Source of the DNA: CAYLHX01 sp964383675
GTDB lineage: Bacteria > Patescibacteriota > Gracilibacteria > UBA1369 > LOWO2-01-FULL-3
DNA: 64,000 nucleotides
Direction of reading: 5' to 3'
Assembly: GCA_964383675.1 (NCBI GenBank)
Contig: CAYLHX010000002.1
Location: forward strand, 1-64,000
This document shows positions 50,645-59,058 of the stretch, one piece after another. Within the stretch, counting starts at the first letter, position 1. The number at the start of each line of letters is the position of its first letter. The position numbers and the translations under genes are program-made. A model generated the notes under the pieces. It worked only from the letters and a program-made list of their open reading frames with translations. It searched no databases and was not told the DNA's origin.

Positions 50645-51295
50645 ATGGCTTTATTAGCTGCTGCTACCCCAGCTTCAGGTGCGGATCAACCAACTTCGAT
50701 TGATCGTTCAGAGGCTTTTACTCAATTGCAAGCCGATGCCAGAACTATTTTTATCCAGGAGGGAGATAATCCGGTCAAGACTTGTGAGGTTTTGGGTATT
50801 TCATTTCAGAATCTTTTAGAGGGTTGTGTTGACCCAGCTGCCTCCCATGACACTTTGGTTTTTCAAATAGCTAAGATGATGGAGGGAGGCGACTTACAAA
50901 GTTATTACGCTCAGGCTGAAGCTATGTTGGCCAGAGTTGGTGGGGATTATGAACAGTTGCCACATGTGTTGGGGGTTAGTGGCGAGGAGTTGTTTGGGCA
51001 ACATAGCTCTTCTTTACGTCCGGAAGTGAAATTGTGGAGAGTGGCCGGGATGCTTAGAAACATGCATTCGGGAGTTTATTATCATGGAATTGCCGCAAAC
51101 ATGATGAGTGGATTTGAGGGTGATGCAGCTTCTGTTGCCGCAGCGATTTCTGAGAAGTTGGGAGCACAGATTACCGTGCCGGATGAGTTGAGAGGACGTG
51201 AGGTTATGGCACGCGAATTTGTGAGAGCCAGAGCTGCTCAGGTTTTGCAGCTTGCTGATTGGCAGCCACATGAGCTTAACGGCTTTACCGATTAG
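50645..51295 (+). CDS. Hypothetical protein made of three helical repeats
   Basis: 216 residues from the ATG at 50645. ATG 50600 and TTG 50585 are in frame, but the A-rich context TTCAAAAATC before 50645 fits this genome's starts best. No signal peptide or membrane helix once the short Ala-rich start is set aside. I see a threefold repeat of about 60 residues. Unit 1 has EGDNPVKTCEVLGISFQNLL, ending LQSYY. Unit 2 has GGDYEQLPHVLGVSGEELF, ending SGVYY. Unit 3, weaker, has EGDAASVAAAISEKLGAQI. Each unit looks like a helix-turn-helix-sized bundle. Function unknown; a DNA- or protein-binding repeat is possible. Confidence 0.72.
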   Translation: MALLAAATPASGADQPTSIDRSEAFTQLQADARTIFIQEGDNPVKTCEVLGISFQNLLEGCVDPAASHDTLVFQIAKMMEGGDLQSYYAQAEAMLARVGGDYEQLPHVLGVSGEELFGQHSSSLRPEVKLWRVAGMLRNMHSGVYYHGIAANMMSGFEGDAASVAAAISEKLGAQITVPDELRGREVMAREFVRARAAQVLQLADWQPHELNGFTD

Positions 51296-51302
51296 TTTTT
51301 TC

Positions 51303-51331
51303 TTGACACCGGCCCTTGTTTCAAATAAAAA
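51303..51331 (+). promoter_or_regulatory. Promoter of the leucine operon leader
   Basis: TTGACA at 51303-51308, 17 bases, TAAAAA at 51326-51331. Predicted start near 51338, three bases before the leader-peptide ATG at 51341. Confidence 0.7.
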
Positions 51332-51340
51332 TTAGTGACG

Positions 51341-51406
51341 ATGAATACAAACGTTGTCACAACCGGTGCCCAAAATCTGCTGCTACTAGTACTGCTAGTG
51401 GTGTAG
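51341..51406 (+). CDS. Leucine/valine-rich leader peptide of the leu operon
   Basis: 21-codon frame from ATG 51341 to TAG 51404-51406. It starts MNTNVVTTG and its last nine codons are Leu-Leu-Leu-Leu-Val-Leu-Leu-Val-Val, using CTG and CTA for Leu and GTA/GTG for Val. Six Leu and three Val codons in a row just before a hairpin/terminator region is the hallmark of a ribosome-stalling attenuator peptide such as LeuL in enterobacteria. The start is near-leaderless. Position and downstream RNA pairings strongly support the role. No homology is expected for such peptides. Confidence 0.85.
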   Translation: MNTNVVTTGAQNLLLLVLLVV

Positions 51407-51468
51407 GTTTTGGCGTATGTGTTGAGATAATTTGAGAACACTGTCGCCAAAGGACAGTGTCTTTTTTT
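51370..51468 (+). promoter_or_regulatory. Transcription attenuator of the leu operon
   Basis: Three mutually exclusive pairings can be read. Region 1 CCAAAA (51370-51375) with region 2 TTTTGG (51408-51413) encloses the Leu/Val codons. Region 2 TTTGGCG plus GTGTT (51409-51415, 51419-51423) with region 3 AACAC plus CGCCAAA (51437-51441, 51445-51451) forms a 12-bp antiterminator with a 3x3 internal loop. Region 3 also supplies the 5' arm of the terminator (51438-51445 with 51453-51460). A ribosome stalled on Leu/Val codons would cover region 1, free region 2, form the antiterminator and allow leuC transcription. With enough charged tRNA the terminator forms. Confidence 0.85.
51438..51468 (+). 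terminator. Attenuator terminator hairpin upstream of leuC
   Basis: 8-bp stem ACACTGTC/GACAGTGT, 7-nt loop, then C and seven T. It ends 12 nt before the leuC ATG at 51481, where a normal operon would have no terminator. Confidence 0.88.
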
Positions 51469-51480
51469 ATAAAAAATTTT

Positions 51481-52860
51481 ATGGCAAAAAATATTATTGA
51501 AAAAATCTGGCGGGAGCATGTGGTGAAAGCTAAGAGGGGATATCCTGATATTTTAGCCATAGATTTGCATTTAATTCACGAGGTGACTTCTCCGCAGGCT
51601 TTTGATTTGTTACGAGAGCGGGGGTTGGAAGTCCATGATGTTTCCAGATGCGTTGCCACTTTGGATCATAACATTTCTACGAGCTTGAATCGTCTTATTG
51701 ATACCAATCCTACTTCAAAAAATCAGATTGAAGCTTTGCGTAAAAACTGTAGAGATTTTGGTGTACAGCTTTTAGATATGGAAAGCGGCAGGCAGGGAAT
51801 TGTGCATGTGATTGGTCCGGAATTGGGATTAACACAGCCGGGTATGACCATTGTTTGCGGTGATAGCCATACCTCTACTCACGGAGCTTTTGGGGCTTTG
51901 GCTTTTGGAATCGGGACTACGGAAGTGGGTCATGTTTTGGCCACCGGTTGTATGTTGCAGAATAAACCGAAGACTATGAAGGTTGTATTTCATGGCAAGA
52001 GATCTAAAGGCGTAACTGCTAAAGATTTGATTTTGAAGTTGATTGCCGAGATTGGAGTGGCCGGAGGAGCGGGTTATGTAATTGAATATACCGGTGAGTC
52101 TATTTCTGCTCTGACCATGGAGGAAAGAATGACGATTTGTAATATGAGTATTGAATGTGGGGCGCGCGCCGGGCTTATTGCGCCCGATAAGGTGACTTTC
52201 GGGTATATCCAGGGGCGGGCCTGTGCGCCGAAGGGGAGAGACTGGGCGCGCGCCCTTAAGTATTGGAATTCTTTAGCTAGTGATAAAGCGTCTAAATACG
52301 ACAAAGTTGTGGAGATAGATATAACGAATATGTCACCCATGGTTACCTGGGGTATTAATCCCGGTCAGGCGATTGGGATAGATGATTTTGTTCCAAAAAT
52401 TATTGATGATTCAATAAGGAAAGCTTTAGAGTACGTGAAATTGCGAGATGGTGAGAAAATTGAGGGTACGAAAATAGATTATGTTTTTATCGGTTCCTGC
52501 ACCAATGCTCGCATCTCTGATTTACGCCAGGCGGCAGAGATCTTTAAGGATAAGAAAGTTGCTGAGGGTGTGAGAGCCTATGTTGTTCCGGGTTCTGAGC
52601 AGGTAAAAATGATGGCGGTCGCCGAGGGATTGGATCAGGTGTTTATTGAGGCCGGTGCGGAGTTTAGAAACCCCGGCTGCAGTATGTGTCTGGCTATGAA
52701 TGATGACAAAGTACCCGAAGGTAAAAGATGTGCCAGTACCAGTAATCGCAATTTTGTTGGTCGTCAGGGCAAGGGGTCAATAACTCATTTGATGAGCCCG
52801 ATCATGGCGGCGGCGGCGGCGATTACCGGTGAAATTACCGATGTGCGCAGGTTGCTGTGA
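51481..52860 (+). CDS. leuC: 3-isopropylmalate dehydratase, large subunit
   Basis: Aconitase-family isomerisation of 2- to 3-isopropylmalate, with LeuD. 459 residues from the ATG at 51481; an earlier in-frame ATG at 51457 would sit in the terminator hairpin. Fe-S cluster Cys in IGSCTNARISDL and NPGCSMCLAMN; GDSHTSTHGAFGALAFGIG and the DHNIST region are also present. It resembles the LeuC/homoaconitase type of Archaea and Thermotoga somewhat more than the E. coli type. First structural gene of the leu operon. Confidence 0.95.
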   Translation: MAKNIIEKIWREHVVKAKRGYPDILAIDLHLIHEVTSPQAFDLLRERGLEVHDVSRCVATLDHNISTSLNRLIDTNPTSKNQIEALRKNCRDFGVQLLDMESGRQGIVHVIGPELGLTQPGMTIVCGDSHTSTHGAFGALAFGIGTTEVGHVLATGCMLQNKPKTMKVVFHGKRSKGVTAKDLILKLIAEIGVAGGAGYVIEYTGESISALTMEERMTICNMSIECGARAGLIAPDKVTFGYIQGRACAPKGRDWARALKYWNSLASDKASKYDKVVEIDITNMSPMVTWGINPGQAIGIDDFVPKIIDDSIRKALEYVKLRDGEKIEGTKIDYVFIGSCTNARISDLRQAAEIFKDKKVAEGVRAYVVPGSEQVKMMAVAEGLDQVFIEAGAEFRNPGCSMCLAMNDDKVPEGKRCASTSNRNFVGRQGKGSITHLMSPIMAAAAAITGEITDVRRLL

Positions 52861-52926
52861 CGCCCAGCGTCATAATATTAATTCAAAAACAACCATTATT
52901 AATTAGAACTTAAATATTTAGAAATC

Positions 52927-53520
52927 ATGAAAATCATAAAATCAAAAATTATTTCCTTGAATCGTAAAGATATCGACACCGATTTAATTATTCCCGCCGA
53001 CTTTTTAAAGATCACGACCAAAGATGGTTTGGGTAAGCATGTTTTTGAGCGTTTGAGATCAATGGATCCCGCTTTTCCCTTCAATTTGCCAAAATATCGG
53101 GGTGCAAAGATTTTGGTGACCGGAGAGAATTTTGGCTGTGGCAGTTCGCGTGAGCATGCCGCCTGGGCGCTTCGCGATTGGGGAATTCGCGTGGTCATTG
53201 CCCCCTCTTTTGCCGACATATTTTTTAACAATTCGATGAAGAATGGAATTTTGCCTATAAAACTTTCCACTGAAGTAATTGATAAAATTTTTAGTGAAGA
53301 GTTGGCCAGCGGTAATTATGTTATTGAGGTGGATTTGCCAAATCAGAGGGTCATTCTAAATGATGAGGAGGTTCATGAATTTCAGATCGATTCTTATCGC
53401 AAAGAATGTTTAATTAAAGAGATCGATGATATGGATTATTTGATCGATAATATCGATGCAATTAAGAAGTATGATAAGAAACATAGTCAGCATATATTTT
53501 TTGATACCACCAAAATATGA
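52927..53520 (+). CDS. leuD: 3-isopropylmalate dehydratase, small subunit
   Basis: 197 residues, normal for LeuD. DIDTDLIIPADFLK near the N-terminus, FGCGSSREHAAWALRDWGIR (substrate loop), and FADIFFNNSMKNGILPI. Works as a dimer with LeuC. 66 bp after leuC; overlaps leuB by 4 bp. Confidence 0.97.
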   Translation: MKIIKSKIISLNRKDIDTDLIIPADFLKITTKDGLGKHVFERLRSMDPAFPFNLPKYRGAKILVTGENFGCGSSREHAAWALRDWGIRVVIAPSFADIFFNNSMKNGILPIKLSTEVIDKIFSEELASGNYVIEVDLPNQRVILNDEEVHEFQIDSYRKECLIKEIDDMDYLIDNIDAIKKYDKKHSQHIFFDTTKI

Positions 53521-54587
53521 AAAAAAAGATAGCGGTTTTGGCCGGTGATGGCATTGGTCCCGAAATTATGGAAGAGGCGGTGAAGGTGCTTTCGGCGGTG
53601 GAAGAGAAATTTGGTCATCAATTTGAATTTACCAATGCCTTGATTGGTGGAGCGGCCTTCGAGCAGGATGGCGAGCATTTTCCTGAAAGTACCAAAAATA
53701 TCTGTCGTGAATCCGATGCTATTTTATTCGGTTCGGTTGGTGGCCCTATCGATAAGCAAATGGAGGCTAAGTGGAAGGATTGTGAAACCAATGCACTGCT
53801 TGGAATTCGTAAATATTTCCATTTCAATATTAATTTACGTCCAGTAAAAATTTATGAATCTTTGAATGATATAGGTGTTTTACGTGAAGAGATTGTTGAA
53901 AGGGGAATTGATATTATGTGCGTTCGCGAACTTTCGGGCGGAATCTATTTTGGCGAGCATCGTACAGAGGGAAATAAGGCTTTTGATGTAATGGAATACG
54001 ATGAACCTACTATTCGCAATGTAGCGGAAATCGCTTTTCAGACTGCCATGAAGCGCAGAAAGAAAGTTACTTCGGTTGATAAGGCCAATGTTTTGGACTG
54101 TAGTAAACTTTGGCGTAAAGTTGTGACAGAGGTGGCGGAAAAATATCCCAAGTGTGAACTTACACATATTTTGGTGGATAATTGTGCGATGCAGGTTTTG
54201 AAAAGACCTTATGATTTTGATGTATTACTGATGCCAAATATGTTTGGAGATATTATCTCCGATGAGATCAGTGTTTTTGCTGGTTCGCTGGGAATGCTGC
54301 CATCGGCTTCATTGAATACTGAAGGTTTCGGGATGTATGAACCTTCCGGTGGAAGTGCTCAAGATATTGCCGGTAAGGAGCTGGCTAATCCGATAGGCCA
54401 GATTTTGTCGGCGGCGATGATGTTGAAATACTCTTTTGCTATGAACGAAGAGCATGATGCGATTGTGAATGCCGTGGGAAAAGCTTTGTGGGACGGTTAC
54501 CGAACGGCCGATATCGCAGGCAAAGGTACTTTTGTTTCAACTACAGCCATGGGGGATGAAATAGCTCAAATAATTAACCATAAATAA
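53517..54587 (+). CDS. leuB: 3-isopropylmalate dehydrogenase
   Basis: NAD-dependent oxidation and decarboxylation of 3-isopropylmalate. 356 residues. VLAGDGIGPEIMEEAVKVL, RELSGGIYFGEHR, the metal-binding LVDNCAMQVLKRPYDFDVLL, NMFGDIISDEISVFAGSLG, and the NAD-site EPSGGSAQDIAGKELANPI. Complete. Ends 1 bp into the aminotransferase gene. Confidence 0.97.
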   Translation: MKKKIAVLAGDGIGPEIMEEAVKVLSAVEEKFGHQFEFTNALIGGAAFEQDGEHFPESTKNICRESDAILFGSVGGPIDKQMEAKWKDCETNALLGIRKYFHFNINLRPVKIYESLNDIGVLREEIVERGIDIMCVRELSGGIYFGEHRTEGNKAFDVMEYDEPTIRNVAEIAFQTAMKRRKKVTSVDKANVLDCSKLWRKVVTEVAEKYPKCELTHILVDNCAMQVLKRPYDFDVLLMPNMFGDIISDEISVFAGSLGMLPSASLNTEGFGMYEPSGGSAQDIAGKELANPIGQILSAAMMLKYSFAMNEEHDAIVNAVGKALWDGYRTADIAGKGTFVSTTAMGDEIAQIINHK

Positions 54588-55519
54588 TGAAAGAAAGAGT
54601 AAAAACAATGATGTCCAAGGCTTATTTTAAGGGCCAGATTCAGGATTCTGAACAGTCCAAGGTGAGTATTGCCAGTCATAGTCTGCAATATGGCACAACC
54701 GTCTTCGGTGGTATGCGCGGTTATTTGCGTGAAGGTAAGGCCAGGATGTTTAGAATTGATGACCATTTTGAACGTTTGATAAATGCCGCGAAAATTTTCG
54801 GTATGGATTTTAAAATGGAGTTTTCAGAGTTTCAAAAAATTGTTGCCGATTTGGTTGCAGCCAATTCTCCTAAAACCGATTTTTACATTCGCCCTTTTAT
54901 TTATAGCGATGATGAGGTTTTAACACCGCGCTTTAACGATATTAACTTTGATATCGCGCTTTATATGATTCCTTTGGGTGACTATTTGGACACTTCTCGT
55001 GGAATGCGACTGATGGTTTCCAGTTGGAAGAAGTTTTCCGACGCGGCGATTTCAACAAAGGCCAAGGCCGGTGGTTCTTATTTGAATTCGTCTTTGGCAC
55101 GAACCGAAGCAATGCGTTGCGGCTATGATGAGGCTTTGGTTATGGATGATAATTGGAATATCGTTGAGGGCAGTGCCGAGAATTTATTGGTGGTCTACCG
55201 TGGTGATGTGATTGTCCCGGCCACTGGTAGTGCCATGTTGGAGGGGGTTACTTTACGTACCGCAATAGAGCTTTTGGAGGATCGTGGAATTAAGGTGCGC
55301 TTTGAAAAGATTGATCGATCGATGATTTATACCTGTGATGAGTTGCTCTTAACCGGTACCGGGGCGCAGATTTTGTTTGCCGAATCGGTGGATGAGCGTT
55401 TGATGGGTAAAGATGGAAAGATGGGCAAAATTTGTGAGATGTTGCGACAGGATTATGATGATTTAATTAATCGGAGGCATCCGAAAAGTGCAAAATGGAT
55501 AACCGAATTTGAAATTTAA
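54587..55519 (+). CDS. ilvE: Branched-chain amino acid aminotransferase
   Basis: PLP enzyme that makes leucine from 2-oxoisocaproate using glutamate. 310 residues, fold type IV. HSLQYGTTVFGGMRGY, RIDDHFERLINAAKIFGM, YIRPFIYSDD, the Lys region STKAKAGGSYLNSSLA, and EGSAENLLVVYRGD. In-frame ATG codons at 54608 and 54611 could be the true start. In the middle of the leu operon, so leucine is the likely main product; glutamate for it could come from the hut pathway. Confidence 0.94.
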   Translation: MKERVKTMMSKAYFKGQIQDSEQSKVSIASHSLQYGTTVFGGMRGYLREGKARMFRIDDHFERLINAAKIFGMDFKMEFSEFQKIVADLVAANSPKTDFYIRPFIYSDDEVLTPRFNDINFDIALYMIPLGDYLDTSRGMRLMVSSWKKFSDAAISTKAKAGGSYLNSSLARTEAMRCGYDEALVMDDNWNIVEGSAENLLVVYRGDVIVPATGSAMLEGVTLRTAIELLEDRGIKVRFEKIDRSMIYTCDELLLTGTGAQILFAESVDERLMGKDGKMGKICEMLRQDYDDLINRRHPKSAKWITEFEI

Positions 55520-55538
55520 TAATCCGTAACTACGAAAA

Positions 55539-57074
55539 ATGATTAAAATATTTGATACAACTTTGCGTGATGGCGAACAGTCTCCGGGATTTTCTATGAA
55601 TCTGAAGGAAAAATTAATGATGGCAAAGCAACTCGAGAAGCTTGGAGTTGACGTGATCGAGGCGGGTTTCGCAAATGCATCGCCGGAGGATTTTGAATCG
55701 GTGCGTCAAATTGGTCAACTTTGCAGTAAGACAGAGGTTTGCGGTTTGGCGCGTTGTCATGAACAGGATATTGAGCGAACGATTCAGGCACTTGATGGGG
55801 CCGCAAATCCACGTATTCATGTTTTTATTGCTACCAGTGATATTCATTTGGAGCATAAATTGAAAATTTCTAGGGATGAGGCTGTCAAAAAAGCAATCAT
55901 GGGGGTAAAAATGGCAAAAGAATTTACTGAGATGGTGGATTTTTCACCGGAAGACGCTACTCGTTCCGATCGTGATTTTTTGGTGGAGATCTTAACCGAA
56001 GCTATTAAAGCTGGAGCCGATACTTTAAACATACCTGATACGGTAGGCTATAGTACGCCGGAAGATTTTGGAGATCTGATCAAGTTTTTAATGGAAAATG
56101 TTCCGGGGATTGAAAACGTCATAGTTTCAACTCACTGTCATGATGATTTGGGATTGGCGGTGGCCAACAGTTTGGCCGGGGTTAGAAATGGTGCTCGTCA
56201 AATTGAATGTACGATCAACGGTATTGGTGAGCGAGCGGGAAATGCTTCTTTGGAGGAGATAGTGATGGCCATAAAAACTCGTCCCGATGTTTTTCCACAG
56301 GGAACCGGTATTGATAGTAGGCAGATTTTGGCAACCAGTAAGTTGTTGTCGCAAATTACCGGCCAGGAAGTGCAGGCAAACAAGGCTATTGTTGGCAAAA
56401 ATGCCTTTGCGCATGAGGCGGGGATTCATCAGCATGGTGTTTTGGCCAATCGCTTGACTTATGAAATTATGAAACCGGAAGATGTTGGGTATAGTTCGAA
56501 TCAATTGGTTTTGGGTAAGCATTCCGGCAGAAACGCTTTGGCTGATCGCTTAAAATATTTGGGGATTGAGCTTGATCAACAGCAATTGGATGAAGTTTTT
56601 GCCAAGTTTAAATCATTGGCGGATAAAAAAAAGAATGTTTATGATGAGGATTTAATTATGCTGTCCACTCATGGAGATAATGATATGAAGTACGAATTGG
56701 CGAATGCTCGAATTTTTTCAGAGCAAAATAAGTTGGCGAAAGCCGAGATTGTCATGCGAGTTGGTAAAGATTTGCTAGAGAGCCAGGGGATGGGGGATGG
56801 TCCGGTAGATGCTTTGTATTCCGCTATTGTTCAAGCTGCTAACCTTGAAGGGAAGTTGTTGGAATTTAAAATCAACGCGCTTACACCAGATCGTGAGGCC
56901 GTGGGAGTGGTGAATATTCGCTGGGAAGAAGCTGGCAAGGTGTGGCACGGTCACGGTGTGGACACCGATATTGTGATTGCGGCCGGTAAAGCTCTGATTG
57001 ATGTTATCAACCGTATGGAGGTGAGAAGAGTTTATGAGGAAGAACTTGCGGTTAAGCATATTGCCATAGGCTGA
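55539..57074 (+). CDS. leuA: 2-isopropylmalate synthase
   Basis: First leucine-specific step: acetyl-CoA + 2-oxoisovalerate. 511 residues. HMGL domain at about 1-270 (FDTTLRDGEQSPGFSMN, VSTHCHDDLGLAVANSL, EAGIHQHGVLANRL), then the C-terminal LeuA regulatory domain at about 375-500 (GDGPVDALYSAIVQAANLEG), which in the family binds leucine for feedback inhibition. Thus control is both at the enzyme and by attenuation. Placed last of the leu genes, unlike the usual leuABCD order. ilvBN, ilvC and ilvD are not present in the window. Confidence 0.95.
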   Translation: MIKIFDTTLRDGEQSPGFSMNLKEKLMMAKQLEKLGVDVIEAGFANASPEDFESVRQIGQLCSKTEVCGLARCHEQDIERTIQALDGAANPRIHVFIATSDIHLEHKLKISRDEAVKKAIMGVKMAKEFTEMVDFSPEDATRSDRDFLVEILTEAIKAGADTLNIPDTVGYSTPEDFGDLIKFLMENVPGIENVIVSTHCHDDLGLAVANSLAGVRNGARQIECTINGIGERAGNASLEEIVMAIKTRPDVFPQGTGIDSRQILATSKLLSQITGQEVQANKAIVGKNAFAHEAGIHQHGVLANRLTYEIMKPEDVGYSSNQLVLGKHSGRNALADRLKYLGIELDQQQLDEVFAKFKSLADKKKNVYDEDLIMLSTHGDNDMKYELANARIFSEQNKLAKAEIVMRVGKDLLESQGMGDGPVDALYSAIVQAANLEGKLLEFKINALTPDREAVGVVNIRWEEAGKVWHGHGVDTDIVIAAGKALIDVINRMEVRRVYEEELAVKHIAIG

Positions 57075-57111
57075 CTGTTTTGATAGAGTTTCCTCAGATA
57101 AAACAATTTTT

Positions 57112-57663
57112 ATGGTACTCTTGGAATCTATTAATATACCGCTTGGCACTGTCGCTTCGGATTTTTCTTTGCAGGCTACCGATGGTAAAGAATATAGTCT
57201 GGTAAGTTTTAATGATGCCAAAGTGTTGGTGGTTGTTTTTATGTGCAACCACTGTCCTTATGTTCAGGCGGTGTGGGACAGGCTGGTCGTTTTACAGGAT
57301 AAATTTGGTAATGATAATGTTCAGTTTGTAGGCATAAATCCTAATCTTCACCCCGATTATCCTGAAGAGGATATGGAGAAAATGAAGGAGTACTTTGAGC
57401 GTTATTCTATGAACTTTCCTTATCTTTTGGACGAGACACAGGAGGTGGCGAGGAATTATCAGGCGCAGTGTACGCCGGATATTTTCGTCTATAATGAACA
57501 GAGAAAATTGGCTTATCACGGTAGGATAGATGATAATTGGAAAGACCCTGAAAATGTGCAGAGAGAGGAGTTGTCTGATGCCATTGAGGCTATGCTTGAC
57601 GGAGGGGCACCCTCTGCAGATCAAAAGCCGGCCCTGGGGTGTTCAATTAAGTGGAGAAATTAA
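57112..57663 (+). CDS. Thioredoxin-fold protein (AhpC/TSA, redoxin type)
   Basis: 183 residues without signal peptide. IPLGTVASDFSLQATDGKEY, then the active-site motif VVFMCNHCPYVQAVW (Cys45-x-x-Cys48) and a C-terminal Cys in ALGCSIKWRN. The family (often named thioredoxin family protein or redoxin) includes peroxide reductases. The last Cys could be a resolving residue. It starts 37 bp after leuA with no terminator, so it may be read through from the leu operon. It converges on the SLH gene with a 4-bp overlap. Confidence 0.88.
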   Translation: MVLLESINIPLGTVASDFSLQATDGKEYSLVSFNDAKVLVVVFMCNHCPYVQAVWDRLVVLQDKFGNDNVQFVGINPNLHPDYPEEDMEKMKEYFERYSMNFPYLLDETQEVARNYQAQCTPDIFVYNEQRKLAYHGRIDDNWKDPENVQREELSDAIEAMLDGGAPSADQKPALGCSIKWRN

Positions 57664-59051
57664 TCTTCATCTTTATCCGGACAGATAGTGCTGTTTGCGT
57701 TTAAGAGATCGCAGTTTCCGCTTTGGTTTACCGTGATGATTTTGCCGGTTGCGTCCAGATTGAAAACTTTCCAGATTGCTTCATCGTTTTCAGGTGGATA
57801 AAAGATTTTTGCCAGACCGTTTTTGTCGTAAATTTCCACTCTGGCATCGGCTTCGTGAAAGCTTTCTTCACCGGCATAGTTATGCACAAAATATTCATAT
57901 TCTCCATCGGATAGTTCCTTGATCGTGATGGTTTCAGTGCCGTTGGCAGTAGTTGAGTCTAGATCCAGCAAGATGCTTAAATTTGAGTTGATTCGATGCA
58001 TGAAGAAAATCTCTTCCTCGTCAGGTGTGAGTAGATGGGCATCCAGGTCAATATCGCTGGGGCCCCAGGTTAAGACAATGCGTAGATCTTCCGGATTTAT
58101 GGTGGTGAATTTCTGGCTTAAAGCGATATGGGATTCAGTCTCGATTTGATTTAAGGGAATTTTGAGGTCGTAGTAGTTTTCTTTGGAAAAGATTAGATAG
58201 TCGTTTTTGGAGCCGCTGGAATTTAAGGTAAAATTGCCATCGACATCACTGGTGGTGTGACTGATGTAATCACCGGTTTGATCATAGTGAGTAATAGTTG
58301 TATCTGCCAGCACTTTACTGCTGGTGGCATTGGTTATTATGCCTGTGAGATATACTGCCTGCACCCCCTTGTCGTCTACACTTTCGACAAGGCTTGGTAT
58401 ATTAAAGTTTTGAATAATAAGAGTGTTTACTTCACTGTCGAACTTTTCTTTCTCAAGTTCTTTTATTGCCAGTAGACGGTACAAGGTTTCCGCAATGCTG
58501 CCGCGGGTTATGTTGCTGGAAGGATAGTATTTGCCCCCGGAATCCGGTAATAGATTTCTCATTTTTGCATATTGCAGATATGGTGCATACCATTCGTATT
58601 TTGGAGTGTCGGTAAAAATTGTTTGGTTTTCGGCTTCGCTTAAATCCCATTGATGAATCTCGCCCAACATTTTTAGAGCTTCAACCTTATTTACGCTTTG
58701 TTCGGGCTTGAAGGTGCCATCGGGATAACCCTGGACATACCCAAGCTCTTTGGCACTACAGACATATTTTGCGTACCATTCGGTGTATGGAACATCGGGG
58801 AAGCAGTTGGTTTTAGGTATGCTTAACTGTTCCTCCTGGCCACTCATCAAGATTTTCAATAGTTCGGCGCGGTTGATGTCTTTAAAAGGGCCGAAGCTGC
58901 CATCGGGGTAGCCGTTGATGATCTCATTTTGAGATAGATAGCTTATGGCAACAAAATAGGGACTGCTTTGGTCTATGTCGGAAAAAGATTTGGCAGCTGC
59001 AGGTGAAGTTAAAACAAGCAGAGTTGTGAGAAGAATGAGGGGTTTCTTCAT
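57660..59051 (-). CDS. Secreted SLH protein with YfaP-like (DUF2135) domain
   Basis: 463 residues. Signal peptide at 1-20 (PAAAKS). Three N-terminal SLH units at about 21-195: SQNEIINGYPDGSFGPFKDI, ELGYVQGYPDGTFKPEQSV and LPDSGGKYYPSSNITRGSI. A carboxypeptidase-like beta module follows (about 225-310). Then RIVLTWGPSDIDLDAHLLTP and a calcium-binding-like beta region as in YfaP/DUF2135 (about 325-435). The C-terminus has two Cys. SLH modules lead, unlike the C-terminal arrangement in the 7993 protein. It lies 7 bp after the exporter gene on the same strand. Confidence 0.88.
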   Translation of the reverse strand: MKKPLILLTTLLVLTSPAAAKSFSDIDQSSPYFVAISYLSQNEIINGYPDGSFGPFKDINRAELLKILMSGQEEQLSIPKTNCFPDVPYTEWYAKYVCSAKELGYVQGYPDGTFKPEQSVNKVEALKMLGEIHQWDLSEAENQTIFTDTPKYEWYAPYLQYAKMRNLLPDSGGKYYPSSNITRGSIAETLYRLLAIKELEKEKFDSEVNTLIIQNFNIPSLVESVDDKGVQAVYLTGIITNATSSKVLADTTITHYDQTGDYISHTTSDVDGNFTLNSSGSKNDYLIFSKENYYDLKIPLNQIETESHIALSQKFTTINPEDLRIVLTWGPSDIDLDAHLLTPDEEEIFFMHRINSNLSILLDLDSTTANGTETITIKELSDGEYEYFVHNYAGEESFHEADARVEIYDKNGLAKIFYPPENDEAIWKVFNLDATGKIITVNQSGNCDLLNANSTICPDKDED

Positions 59052-59058
59052 ACTTTCT

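Noticed and set aside
51457..51480. Earlier in-frame ATG for leuC at 51457
   Set aside because: It lies in the right arm and T-run of the attenuator terminator; the ATG at 51481 gives the normal LeuC N-terminus.
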